Shown here: piece by piece, positions 5,632 through 12,287 of the stretch
Layout of the letters: the number at the start of each line of letters is the position of its first letter
How positions within the stretch are numbered: position 1 is the first letter of the stretch
DNA from: an uncultured Flavobacterium sp.
GTDB lineage: Bacteria > Bacteroidota > Bacteroidia > Flavobacteriales > Flavobacteriaceae
Direction of reading: 5' to 3'
DNA: 12,287 nucleotides
NCBI RefSeq assembly: GCF_946220915.1
Contig: NZ_CAMIHH010000096.1
Coordinates: forward strand, 1 to 12,287
Notes under the pieces: generated by a model
Seen by the model: the letters and a program-made list of their open reading frames with translations, nothing else
What the model was told of the DNA's origin: nothing
The model's database searches: none
Made by a program: the position numbers and the translations under genes

Positions 5632-8550
5632 ATGAAAAAAACAGCGCTCATACTATTGTTATTTGTTTCGGCTGCATCATATTCACAAACTACGGCTTAT
5701 TCAGAGCATGTTAATCCATTCATAGGCACGGGAGGCCACGGGCATACATTTCCCGGCGCTACGGTTCCTTTCGGGATGGTGCAGCTAAGCCCCGATACCC
5801 GCATTGATGGTAGTTGGGACGGTTGTAGCGGCTACCATTATTCGGATAGTGTCATTTACGGATTTTCGCACACGCACCTTAACGGGACCGGGGTTTCCGA
5901 TTACGGTGACATCATGCTGATGCCTGCCATGGGCGAACCAAAGCTGGATAATAAAGATTATTCCTCAGTATTTTCACATGCCAATGAAAAAGCGTCTGCC
6001 GGGTATTATTCGGTAAAGCTTGACGATGATGCCATCCATGTGGAACTCACTGCTTCGGCACGCGTTGGCCTGCACCAATACACTTTTGCTAAAAAGGGGC
6101 AGGCCAACATCATCCTCGACCTGAACCACCGCGACAAGCTGCTGATGGGCGATGTAAGGATAATTGACAGCAAAACCATCGAAGTGCTGCGCCGCAGTGA
6201 GGCGTGGGCACGCGACCAGTATGTATATGCGCGCATTGAGTTCAGCCAGCCGGTGAAGGTTACAGCGGTAAACAATAATGCCTTTGCACCTGCAAAAGTG
6301 ACCGACAGGCAATTTGCAGGTTCGCTTTTGGCGCTAAGCTTTAGCAAAGATGTAAAGGCAGGGGAGAAACTGTTGGTAAAGGTCGCACTTTCGCCAACAG
6401 GCTATGACGGCGCCGCAAAAAACATGAAGGCAGAGCTGCCAGGATGGGATTTTGAAAAGGCGAAAGCCGCTGCCGCGAAGCTTTGGGACAAGGAACTTTC
6501 CAAGATTGAGATACAGGAACAGGATAAAGACAAGCTGGCAATATTCTATACCGCGCTATACCATACCATGATGCAGCCCAACATTGCCATGGACGTTGAC
6601 GGGATGTACCGGGGGCGTGATAATCAAGTCCGCAAAGCGGAAGGGTTTGACTATTACTCGGTATTCTCATTGTGGGATACGTTCCGGGCGGCGCATCCGC
6701 TGTACACACTAATCGACAGAAAGCGAACGGCGGATTTCATCAATACCTTCATAAAACAATATGAACAGGGCGGCAGGCTGCCGGTATGGGAACTGGCCAG
6801 CAATGAAACCGACTGCATGATAGGCTACCACTCCGTTTCGGTAATGGCCGATGCAATGGCAAAAGGCATTAAAGGCTTTGATTATGAAAAAGCTTTTGAA
6901 GCAGCAAAGCACAGCGCCATGCTCGACCACATTGGACTGGATGCTTATAAGCGAAATGGCTTCATAAGCATTGACGATGAGCACGAAAGCGTATCAAAAA
7001 CACTGGAGTATGCTTATGACGACTGGTGCATTGCCCAAATGGCTAAAATGCTGGGGAAGGATAAAGAATATGATTATTTCATGACACGCCAGCAAAACTG
7101 GAAGAACCTCTTCGACCCTTCAACCGGGCACATGAGGCCAAAACGCAATGGCGGATGGGACAAGCCTTTCGATCCCCGCGAAGTAAACAACAATTTTACC
7201 GAAGGCAACAGCTGGCAATATACATTTTTTGTCCCACAGGACATCAGGGGATTAATCGATGCTTATGGCGGTGAGCGAGAACTTGAAGCCAAGCTGGACG
7301 AGATGTTTACGGCACCATCGGCCACTACCGGCAGGGATCAGGTAGACATAACCGGGCTGGTTGGGCAATATGCCCATGGTAACGAGCCGAGCCACCACAT
7401 GGCCTATCTATACAATTATGTTGGCAGGCCGGAAAAGACGATAGAAAAGGTACATTACATGCTTGACAATTTTTATAAGAATGCTCCGGACGGGCTTATA
7501 GGCAATGAGGACTGCGGGCAGATGAGCGCGTGGTATGTGCTGAGCAGCCTGGGTGTGTATGCCGTAACGCCGGGCAGGCCAGTATGGGATATTACCGAAC
7601 CAAACATTGATTTTGCCAAAGTACATTTTGAAGACGGGACATCGGCCAATATCACTAAAGCAAGCACGGGCAGGGAACTTTATTTTCTTGGTTTCATGAA
7701 AGAATGGTACGGCAAGGATTTTATGCAAAGCTATAGCCCTTTGGTACCCGTACCCGTTATTGAGGCGGAAAGCAAAGCATTTAAAGATAAGATGACCATA
7801 AGGTTTAAAGATACTGAAACAGAACCAATTGATATTAAATACAGGATATCTGCAATAGGTGTCAAAGATCGCGGGCCATTTAAAGTATATAAAGATCCTG
7901 TAGTGCTTACAACTTCTTCATTAGTGGAAGTACTTAAAGACGAAGGAAACGGAATAAAAAGTGATACTGTTACCGCTCAATTCTTCAAAAAACCCAATAA
8001 TTACACTATTACCCTCAAATCACAATACAACCAGCAGTACCACGCAGGCGGGCCCGATGGTTTGCTGGACGGCATTAATGGAACCGAAAACTGGCGCAAG
8101 GGCGATTGGCAGGGCTACCAGGGGCAGGACTTTGAAGCGGTGATAGACCTGCAGAAAAAAATGCCTATTAAAAGCATTGCCACACGCTTCCTGCAGGATA
8201 CCCGCGCATGGATAGTATTTCCCACGAAAGTGGAATATTATGTATCTGATGATAATGTAAATTTTACTTTAGCAAAAACGGTCGAAAACATTGTACAGCC
8301 GCAAAACTATGATGTGCAAACCAGTGAGCTGGAAGCAGCCCTCAACACAAATGTGCGTTACGTAAAAGTGAAAGCCTATAACTTCGGCACGCTGCCCGGA
8401 TGGCACCAGGGAGCAGGAGGAGAGGCATTTATTTTTGTGGATGAGATTACTATAGCCCCTAAGCGGGAGTTCTCACTCTTGCTGTTAAGGGTGGTTATGG
8501 GACTGAGTGGAGTTCCCCTTTTTGGGTTAGGGAGCCTTAGGCCTGAATAG
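5632..8550 (+). CDS. Secreted GH92 alpha-mannosidase with C-terminal discoidin-like domain
   Basis: A signal peptide (MKKTALILLLFVSAASYSQ) with no lipobox cysteine implies export. The GH92 signature HVNPFIGTGGHGHTFPGA begins at residue 26. Further family blocks are SLWDTFRAAHPL (346-357), NFTEGNSWQY (521-530, probable catalytic acid E524) and GNEDCGQMSAWY (624-635, probable base-region D627). GH92 enzymes are Ca2+-dependent exo-alpha-mannosidases, mostly alpha-1,2, acting on N-glycans or mannans. Residues about 705-790 form a small beta domain, and about 797-941 resemble an F5/8 type C domain that may bind sugars. The last 31 residues (942-972) look non-native: hydrophobic, beyond the normal ending at DEITI, and overlapping the TerC-like gene antisense by 24 bp. 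The gene stands alone, without susC/susD, so it is not in a visible polysaccharide locus. A weak TATCTTTA at 5605-5612 may be its promoter. The exact linkage cleaved cannot be read from sequence. Confidence 0.95.
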   Translation: MKKTALILLLFVSAASYSQTTAYSEHVNPFIGTGGHGHTFPGATVPFGMVQLSPDTRIDGSWDGCSGYHYSDSVIYGFSHTHLNGTGVSDYGDIMLMPAMGEPKLDNKDYSSVFSHANEKASAGYYSVKLDDDAIHVELTASARVGLHQYTFAKKGQANIILDLNHRDKLLMGDVRIIDSKTIEVLRRSEAWARDQYVYARIEFSQPVKVTAVNNNAFAPAKVTDRQFAGSLLALSFSKDVKAGEKLLVKVALSPTGYDGAAKNMKAELPGWDFEKAKAAAAKLWDKELSKIEIQEQDKDKLAIFYTALYHTMMQPNIAMDVDGMYRGRDNQVRKAEGFDYYSVFSLWDTFRAAHPLYTLIDRKRTADFINTFIKQYEQGGRLPVWELASNETDCMIGYHSVSVMADAMAKGIKGFDYEKAFEAAKHSAMLDHIGLDAYKRNGFISIDDEHESVSKTLEYAYDDWCIAQMAKMLGKDKEYDYFMTRQQNWKNLFDPSTGHMRPKRNGGWDKPFDPREVNNNFTEGNSWQYTFFVPQDIRGLIDAYGGERELEAKLDEMFTAPSATTGRDQVDITGLVGQYAHGNEPSHHMAYLYNYVGRPEKTIEKVHYMLDNFYKNAPDGLIGNEDCGQMSAWYVLSSLGVYAVTPGRPVWDITEPNIDFAKVHFEDGTSANITKASTGRELYFLGFMKEWYGKDFMQSYSPLVPVPVIEAESKAFKDKMTIRFKDTETEPIDIKYRISAIGVKDRGPFKVYKDPVVLTTSSLVEVLKDEGNGIKSDTVTAQFFKKPNNYTITLKSQYNQQYHAGGPDGLLDGINGTENWRKGDWQGYQGQDFEAVIDLQKKMPIKSIATRFLQDTRAWIVFPTKVEYYVSDDNVNFTLAKTVENIVQPQNYDVQTSELEAALNTNVRYVKVKAYNFGTLPGWHQGAGGEAFIFVDEITIAPKREFSLLLLRVVMGLSGVPLFGLGSLRPE
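8456..8532. terminator. Imperfect inverted repeat at the convergent GH92/TerC junction
   Basis: The left part (ccctaagcgggagttctcac, 8457-8476) and the complement of the right part (ccctaacc, aaaaagggg, aactccactcag; within about 8497-8532) resemble each other imperfectly: ccctaa, then ggga, then cactc. A run of five T (8519-8523) lies in the right arm on the plus strand. This could fold as a loose bidirectional terminator between two convergent genes. The pairing is poor and I rate it as a suggestion only. Confidence 0.3.
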
Positions 8551-9513
8551 TAATGAAGCAATTACAGATGTAATCAATATGCCCCCGACCACTGCCAACG
8601 ACACCGGCGATGAGATATGCCAAAACGGGTTGATGAGCATTTTCACGCCAATGAAAGCCAGTATCAATGCCAGCCCGTAATGCAGCTTGCTGAACATATG
8701 CATGAAGTTGGCCAGCAGAAAGTACAATGCCCGTAGCCCTAATATCGCAAAGATGTTTGATGTGTAAAGAATGAAAGGGTCATCCGGCGCAATAGCGAAT
8801 ATGGCGGGGATGGAATCGACGGCAAAGATGAGGTCGGTAAACTCGATAACGGCGACTACCACTAATAGCGGGGTTGCCATGCGTTCACCATTTACTTTTA
8901 CGAAAAAGCGGCTGCCCTCGTAGTTTTTGGTTACCTTAAACAACTTGTAAATGACACGGGCTCCGGGGCTTTTGGAAAAGTCTTTGTTTTCATCCGTATC
9001 GTCGTGTGCCGACCAGGATTTGATGCCCGCAACAATCAGGAAAATGCCAAATAAGGTAAGGAGGGCATTTATGCGTACCTCTTCTCCAAATACGGTCATT
9101 ATTGGCAGGTAAGTCAGGTTAATGAGTTTTACCCCTGTAAAAATGAATATGGCCCGGAACAGTAATGCCCCGATGATTCCCCAAAATAACACTTTGTGGT
9201 GCAGGTGCTTCGGCACATTGAAAAAACCGAAGACGAGTATAAAGACAAAAAGGTTATCGACCGAGAGCGCCTTCTCAATCCAGTAAGCGCTCTGGAACTG
9301 CGTGAACTGCTCGAACCCCAGGAAATAATAAATAATCCCGCTAAACACCATGGCAAGCGATATCCAAACAACTGACCATGTAAGCGCCTCTTTATTGGAA
9401 ACCACATGGCTGTGCTTATTGAATACCCCAAGGTCGAGCAGTAGCATTACTGCGACCACTATCGAAAAGGCTATTAATACGCCCGGATGATTGATGAGGT
9501 GGTCATGGTTCAT
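8527..9513 (-). CDS. TerC/Alx-family integral membrane protein, likely metal-ion (Mn2+) transporter
   Basis: The protein has 328 residues and about nine hydrophobic segments (roughly 10-31, 43-66, 88-100, 107-131, 148-166, 212-240, 247-272, 278-297 and 302-323). Family motifs with membrane-embedded acidic residues are present: EKALSVDNLFVF (80-91, with E80 and D86) and EFTDLIFAVDSIPA (224-237, with E224, D227 and D233). The size is close to E. coli Alx rather than the shorter TerC forms. Known members export manganese or other metals and support metal loading of exported proteins; tellurium resistance is the historical name. A hydrophilic cytoplasmic loop (about 168-205) is rich in D, E and K. 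It starts 11 bp after the gpsA stop on the same strand, so the two are probably co-transcribed. No riboswitch fits in that space. Its last codons overlap the GH92 tail on the other strand. Confidence 0.93.
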   Translation of the reverse strand: MNHDHLINHPGVLIAFSIVVAVMLLLDLGVFNKHSHVVSNKEALTWSVVWISLAMVFSGIIYYFLGFEQFTQFQSAYWIEKALSVDNLFVFILVFGFFNVPKHLHHKVLFWGIIGALLFRAIFIFTGVKLINLTYLPIMTVFGEEVRINALLTLFGIFLIVAGIKSWSAHDDTDENKDFSKSPGARVIYKLFKVTKNYEGSRFFVKVNGERMATPLLVVVAVIEFTDLIFAVDSIPAIFAIAPDDPFILYTSNIFAILGLRALYFLLANFMHMFSKLHYGLALILAFIGVKMLINPFWHISSPVSLAVVGGILITSVIASLLFRPKAP

Positions 9514-9524
9514 GCTACATGATT

Positions 9525-10520
9525 TTAGTCGAGTTTTTCCGTTAGCTTCTTAAATGTGGATCTGGCTTCCTTTCCTTCGTATAAAATGGCATATACAGCA
9601 TCAATTATAGGCGTTTTTGCCCCATAATCTTTATTAAGCTGATAGGCACTTTTTGTAGCGTAATAACCTTCGGCCACCATGCTCATTTCCATCATGGCCG
9701 ACTTTACCGTATAGCCTTTGCCTATCATATTGCCAAACATACGATTTCGGGAAAATACCGAATAGCCCGTAACCAGCAGGTCGCCCAGGTAGGCCGAGTT
9801 ATTGATGTTGCGTTTCATGCGGTGTACCTTACGGATGAATTTTTTCATCTCCCGTATGGCATTGCTCATAAGCAGGGCCTGGAAGTTGTCGCCATAGCCA
9901 AGGCCATGTGCGATACCGGCTGCAATGGCATAAATATTTTTGAGCATCGCAGCATACTCCGTACCCACGATATCATCCGAAGTTTTGGTCTTTATGTAAT
10001 GGCTGCTCAGGTTTTTCCCCATTATTTTGGCATTCTTTACGTTGCCGCATGCAATGGTAAGGTACGAAAGGCGCTCAAGGGCTACTTCTTCTGCATGGCA
10101 GGGACCCGTAATCACACCAATATTATCATAAGGAATGTCGTATTGCTCATGGAAGTGCTCGCCCACAATGAGGCTGGTTTCGGGCACAATGCCTTTAATT
10201 GCCGAAAAAATTACCTTTCCTTCCAGGCTTACGGTCATCTTCTCAAGTTCTTTGCTGAGGAAAGCCGATGGTATGGCAAATATTACATAATCGGCAAATG
10301 CAACGGCTTCGTTTATGTCACTCGTCAGGCGCAGTTTTTTAGGGTCAAACTCTACCGAACTCAGGTAATTCGGATTGTGTTTTTGCAGCTTCAGGTGCTC
10401 AATGGCATCGTTGTTGCGCATATACCAGGCAATTTCAGGTACATTAACGCAAAGCATCTTCGCGATTGCCGTGGCCCAGCTTCCGCCGCCTATAACAGCG
10501 AACTTTGGAATGTCACTCAT
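9525..10520 (-). CDS. gpsA: Glycerol-3-phosphate dehydrogenase [NAD(P)+]
   Basis: GpsA reduces dihydroxyacetone phosphate to sn-glycerol 3-phosphate, the backbone for phospholipids, in the cytoplasm. The 331 residues show the Rossmann motif VIGGGSWATA (9-18), SAIKG with Lys109, GPCHAEEVA (139-147), and the C-terminal catalytic helix start GTEYAAMLKN with Lys194. GDLLVT and SRNRMFGN (246-264) follow. The GPCHAEEVALERLSYLT block is the Bacteroidota variant of GPSFAEE. The frame stays open to an ATG at 10565, adding 15 residues, but I choose the ATG at 10520 (MSDIPKFAVIGGGS). It leaves the normal short lead to the nucleotide motif, and a -7-like TATTTTTG (10551-10544) lies inside the longer version. 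The TerC-like gene follows after 11 bp. Confidence 0.95.
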   Translation of the reverse strand: MSDIPKFAVIGGGSWATAIAKMLCVNVPEIAWYMRNNDAIEHLKLQKHNPNYLSSVEFDPKKLRLTSDINEAVAFADYVIFAIPSAFLSKELEKMTVSLEGKVIFSAIKGIVPETSLIVGEHFHEQYDIPYDNIGVITGPCHAEEVALERLSYLTIACGNVKNAKIMGKNLSSHYIKTKTSDDIVGTEYAAMLKNIYAIAAGIAHGLGYGDNFQALLMSNAIREMKKFIRKVHRMKRNINNSAYLGDLLVTGYSVFSRNRMFGNMIGKGYTVKSAMMEMSMVAEGYYATKSAYQLNKDYGAKTPIIDAVYAILYEGKEARSTFKKLTEKLD

Positions 10521-10543
10521 TATTACATCGATTGATTGAACGT

Positions 10544-10551
10544 CAAAAATA
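10544..10551 (-). promoter_or_regulatory. Possible -7 element of gpsA
   Basis: The minus strand reads TATTTTTG, an exact TAnnTTTG match 23 bp before the ATG at 10520. The only nearby TTG (complement of 10565-10567) is 13 bp upstream, shorter than the usual 17-23 bp, so the -33 part is weak. Confidence 0.35.
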
Positions 10552-10684
10552 CTCATTTTAACCACAACCTGCCTGTTAGAATGATGCTAATGTTTCGTGC
10601 GGATGGTAAATCCATCTCAAAGATTAACATATTATTATGATTTGCAATGCAATTCAAAAAACGGCCCTGGCGTTATCCAGATAA

Positions 10685-10785
10685 TAATTTTGTTTATAAT
10701 TAGGATATACAAGGTTAGTTAAATTTTTTGTTTTTGGTGTTTTAAAAGGCATTCCTTCTTCCACACAGGGGTGCCTTTTATTTTT
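10685..10785 (+). ncRNA. Candidate small RNA: -7-like box to intrinsic terminator
   Basis: TAATTTTG (10685-10692) matches the -7 form TAnnTTTG on the plus strand. About 50 bp later a hairpin with a T-rich tail could end a transcript of roughly 90 nt starting near 10698. No ORF with a start codon and sensible length lies inside. Neither flanking gene reads in this direction, so the terminator has no protein gene to serve. Against it: no TTG -33 box at normal spacing, AT-rich DNA makes chance matches common, and I recognise no RNA family. Confidence 0.3.
10744..10785 (+). terminator. Intrinsic terminator, plus strand
   Basis: An 8-bp perfect stem, aaaaggca (10744-10751) with tgcctttt (10772-10779), can extend inward with further C-G pairs. 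The loop is Pu/Py-mixed, and ttttattttt (10776-10785) follows. The T-rich side favours the plus strand. On the minus strand only four T follow, then AAAA, so it would be a weaker stop for the alcohol dehydrogenase transcript. Confidence 0.65.
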
Positions 10786-10876
10786 GATCTTCAGCAGTTT
10801 GTTTCATTCAGGCGAAGTAAGAACCTCAAACAATACGGTTCTGCCTTGCTCATAATCACAGGTTGAACCTCAATTA

Positions 10877-12037
10877 TCAATAACTCATTTCTACAATTTC
10901 CCTAACCTTTTCAGTTGTGATGTTGCCGCGCTCGCCCATTGCCTTCCAGCCACGCTCTTCAAAACGGTTCACAATGATGTCGGCGGTTTTTTGGTAATCT
11001 TTAGTGTACTCCGAAACCCTTGCAGGCATTCCCATTGTTTTGAAAAATTCCACCGTTTTTTCAATGGCCAGTTCCGCAGCCCTCTCTATGTTGGTTTCGG
11101 TAATGTTCCAAACGCGTTGCCCGTATTGTGCCAGCTTTTCTTTTTTGGCATCAAACATCACTTTATACAGGCTTGGCGCTATTATCGCCAGCGTTCGGGC
11201 ATGGTCAATGCCATATAGCGCGGTAAGCTCATGGCCTATCATATGGGTGGCCCAATCGGTTGGTACGCCTTTTTGTATAAGGCCATTGAGTGCCATGGTA
11301 CAGCACCACATAAAGTTTGAAGCCAGTTTATAATCGCCGGGATTTTCTGCCACGCCGGGGCCAATCTCAATTAATGTCTGCAAAATGCTTTCGGCAATCC
11401 GGTCCTGCAGCAATGCATCATGCCGGTAGGTAAGGTATTGCTCCATCACGTGGGTAAAGGCATCGATCACGCCATTCTGGACCTGTCTTTCAGGAAGGGA
11501 GGCTACAGTAGTGGGATCGCATACCGAGAACTTCGGGAAAAGAGCCGGCCCGCCGCAGGTTAATTTTTCGCTTGTGCTTTCTATGCTTATTACAGCGCCC
11601 GAGTTCATTTCGCTACCTGTTGCGGGCAAGGTAAGCACTGTCCCGAAGGGTAGGGCATTGCTTTCGATTCGTATTCTTTTCCTGAGGATGTCAATAGGTT
11701 CGCCATCAAATTTTACAGCTGCCGAAATGAATTTGACACCGTCGATAACCGATCCGCCGCCAACGGCAAGGATAAAGTCAATATCTTTTTCCTTGATAAG
11801 GGCCACAGCTTTCATAAGCGTCTCGTATCGGGGGTTGGGTTCAATACCACCAAATTCGGTAATATCATATCCTTTCAGGGCTTCGGTCACCTGGACATGT
11901 ACACCATTGGTAAAAATGCTTCCACCGCCATAAGCTAACAGGATTTTTGTGCCCGCAGGGATGAGTTTAGCGAGTTTTTCCATCTGACCCTTGCCAAACA
12001 CAAGGTTGACAGGGTTATAAAGTTCGAAGTTGAGCAT
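10877..12037 (-). CDS. Iron-type alcohol dehydrogenase, YqhD/BDH subfamily (NADPH-dependent aldehyde reductase)
   Basis: The 386 residues match the length of E. coli YqhD (387). Near the N-terminus are NLVFGKGQ (11-18) and AYGGGSIF (35-42). The cofactor motif GGGSVIDGVKFI is at 93-104 and LPATGSEMN at 137-145. The metal ligands are visible: D192 and H196 in IDAFTHVMEQ, H265 in DWATHMIGHE, and H279 in GIDHARTLAI. Their spacing (4, 69 and 14 residues) equals that of the YqhD ligands D194, H198, H267 and H281. Members reduce short-chain and peroxidation-derived aldehydes with NADPH in the cytoplasm, which suggests detoxification; the physiological substrate is not readable. The ATG at 12035-12037 is supported by the promoter 20 bp upstream. 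It is a single-gene unit, divergent from the Abi-like gene. Whether it holds Zn2+ or Fe2+ is open. Confidence 0.95.
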   Translation of the reverse strand: MLNFELYNPVNLVFGKGQMEKLAKLIPAGTKILLAYGGGSIFTNGVHVQVTEALKGYDITEFGGIEPNPRYETLMKAVALIKEKDIDFILAVGGGSVIDGVKFISAAVKFDGEPIDILRKRIRIESNALPFGTVLTLPATGSEMNSGAVISIESTSEKLTCGGPALFPKFSVCDPTTVASLPERQVQNGVIDAFTHVMEQYLTYRHDALLQDRIAESILQTLIEIGPGVAENPGDYKLASNFMWCCTMALNGLIQKGVPTDWATHMIGHELTALYGIDHARTLAIIAPSLYKVMFDAKKEKLAQYGQRVWNITETNIERAAELAIEKTVEFFKTMGMPARVSEYTKDYQKTADIIVNRFEERGWKAMGERGNITTEKVREIVEMSY

Positions 12038-12056
12038 GGCTTTAATTTTAATATGT

Positions 12057-12086
12057 CAAAGGTATGAATATCAGTTATGCATACAA
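12057..12086 (-). promoter_or_regulatory. Promoter of the alcohol dehydrogenase gene (-33 TTG, -7 TACCTTTG)
   Basis: On the minus strand TTG (12086-12084) is separated by 19 bp from TACCTTTG (12064-12057). This fits the Bacteroidota TTG / TAnnTTTG arrangement with correct spacing. The predicted start is near 12050, giving a leader of about a dozen bases. It is the best-formed promoter in the window. No obvious operator repeat overlaps it. Confidence 0.65.
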
Positions 12087-12166
12087 TGCGATAATTAATA
12101 TTGTGGTATAGAATTAAAAACTTACAAAGTAAATATTTTCATATTTTTATCTTTCAAATTTTATTT

Positions 12167-12287
12167 ATGGGCAGTATTGCTACTACATTTAAAGAACAAA
12201 TTGACAAACTCGAATCAAGAGGAATGCAATTTGACTATGATACAGAAAAAGTAAAGGAGGTACTTGCAGACATTGGCTATTACAGGC
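12167..12287 (+). CDS. Abi_2-like (AbiD/AbiF-type) protein, N-terminal fragment cut by window edge
   Basis: An ATG at 12167 opens a frame that stays open to the window end: 40 codons plus one base. The peptide contains TTFKEQIDKLESRGM (6-20), then a Tyr-Asp stretch and VLADIGYYR (32-40). A start of the type 'Q-x-x-x-L-x-x-RG...L-x-x-IGYYR' is typical of the Abi_2 family (Pfam PF07751), which includes lactococcal AbiD and AbiF abortive-infection proteins. Only the N-terminus is seen, so the call rests on this one pattern. TATCTTTC (12148-12155), a near match to the -7 form, lies 11 bp upstream. The leader is markedly AT-rich. Many Abi_2 proteins occur singly or in defence regions; what follows to the right is not visible. 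Confidence 0.7.
   Translation, partial: MGSIATTFKEQIDKLESRGMQFDYDTEKVKEVLADIGYYR

Larger units (their letters stand above)
10521..10876. other. 356-bp intergenic region between gpsA and the alcohol dehydrogenase gene
   Basis: No convincing protein gene is seen. It holds the gpsA -7 candidate (10544-10551, minus), a plus-strand -7-like TAATTTTG (10685-10692), a plus-strand hairpin with a T-rich tail (10744-10785), and a small inverted repeat agaacc/ggttct (10820-10842) downstream of the alcohol dehydrogenase stop. That last repeat has no T-tract. The stretch around 10680-10745 is strongly AT-rich. Confidence 0.7.

Noticed and set aside
9514..9524. Mn-sensing riboswitch before the TerC-like gene
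   Set aside because: Only 11 bp separate it from gpsA, leaving no room for such a leader. Any riboswitch would have to lie upstream of gpsA, where I recognise none.
9822..10535. 237-codon plus-strand open frame over gpsA
   Set aside because: It is fully antisense to a well-conserved gene and has no family resemblance.
10521..10565. 15-residue upstream start for gpsA
   Set aside because: It would put extra residues before the usual short lead to the Rossmann motif, and a -7-like element falls within it.
10820..10842. Terminator of the alcohol dehydrogenase gene (agaacc/ggttct hairpin)
   Set aside because: The stem is only 6 bp with an 11-nt loop and no T-tract follows on the minus strand. 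It is noted in the intergenic entry but not called.

Overview
The window looks like chromosomal DNA of a Flavobacteriaceae-type Bacteroidota. Three things point that way. Most upstream regions carry an octamer of the Bacteroidota -7 form TAnnTTTG, and the leaders implied by them are short. The lipoprotein has an acidic stretch right after its lipobox cysteine. The gene types fit too: an SDR-type threonine dehydrogenase, a secreted GH92 mannosidase with a discoidin-like tail, and a Bacteroidota-type GpsA. Coding DNA is of moderate GC and the intergenic DNA is AT-rich.

Layout, left to right. Positions 1-284 hold a tandem array with an exact 109-bp period: two complete copies plus a partial third. 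Each unit contains two hairpin motifs that converge on a perfect 20-bp palindrome. A degenerate fourth motif (310-330) sits next to the stop codon of mfd. On the minus strand, a lipoprotein gene (3696-4367) and mfd (337-3699) form an apparent operon in which a TGA stop overlaps a TTG start. Divergent from it on the plus strand are an L-threonine 3-dehydrogenase-like SDR gene (4616-5572) and a GH92 alpha-mannosidase gene (5632-8550). The GH92 frame runs past its expected C-terminus and overlaps, tail to tail, the end of a TerC/Alx-type membrane protein gene. That gene lies 11 bp behind gpsA on the minus strand (gpsA 9525-10520, TerC 8527-9513). A 356-bp gap (10521-10876) holds a plus-strand hairpin/U-tract terminator with a possible small transcript in front of it. 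A YqhD-type iron/zinc alcohol dehydrogenase gene (10877-12037, minus) follows, with the clearest promoter in the window. Divergent from it, the first 40 codons of an Abi_2-like gene run off the right edge.

Functions are mostly housekeeping or independent metabolism: transcription-coupled repair, threonine catabolism, mannoside hydrolysis, glycerol-3-phosphate synthesis for phospholipids, metal-ion homeostasis and aldehyde reduction. There is no clear multi-gene pathway and no complete new system. The parts that standard annotation explains least are the left-edge repeat array, the candidate small RNA near 10.7 kb, the odd GH92 C-terminus with its convergent overlap, an AT-rich patch inside GH92, and the truncated Abi-like gene, which could be the edge of a defence locus.
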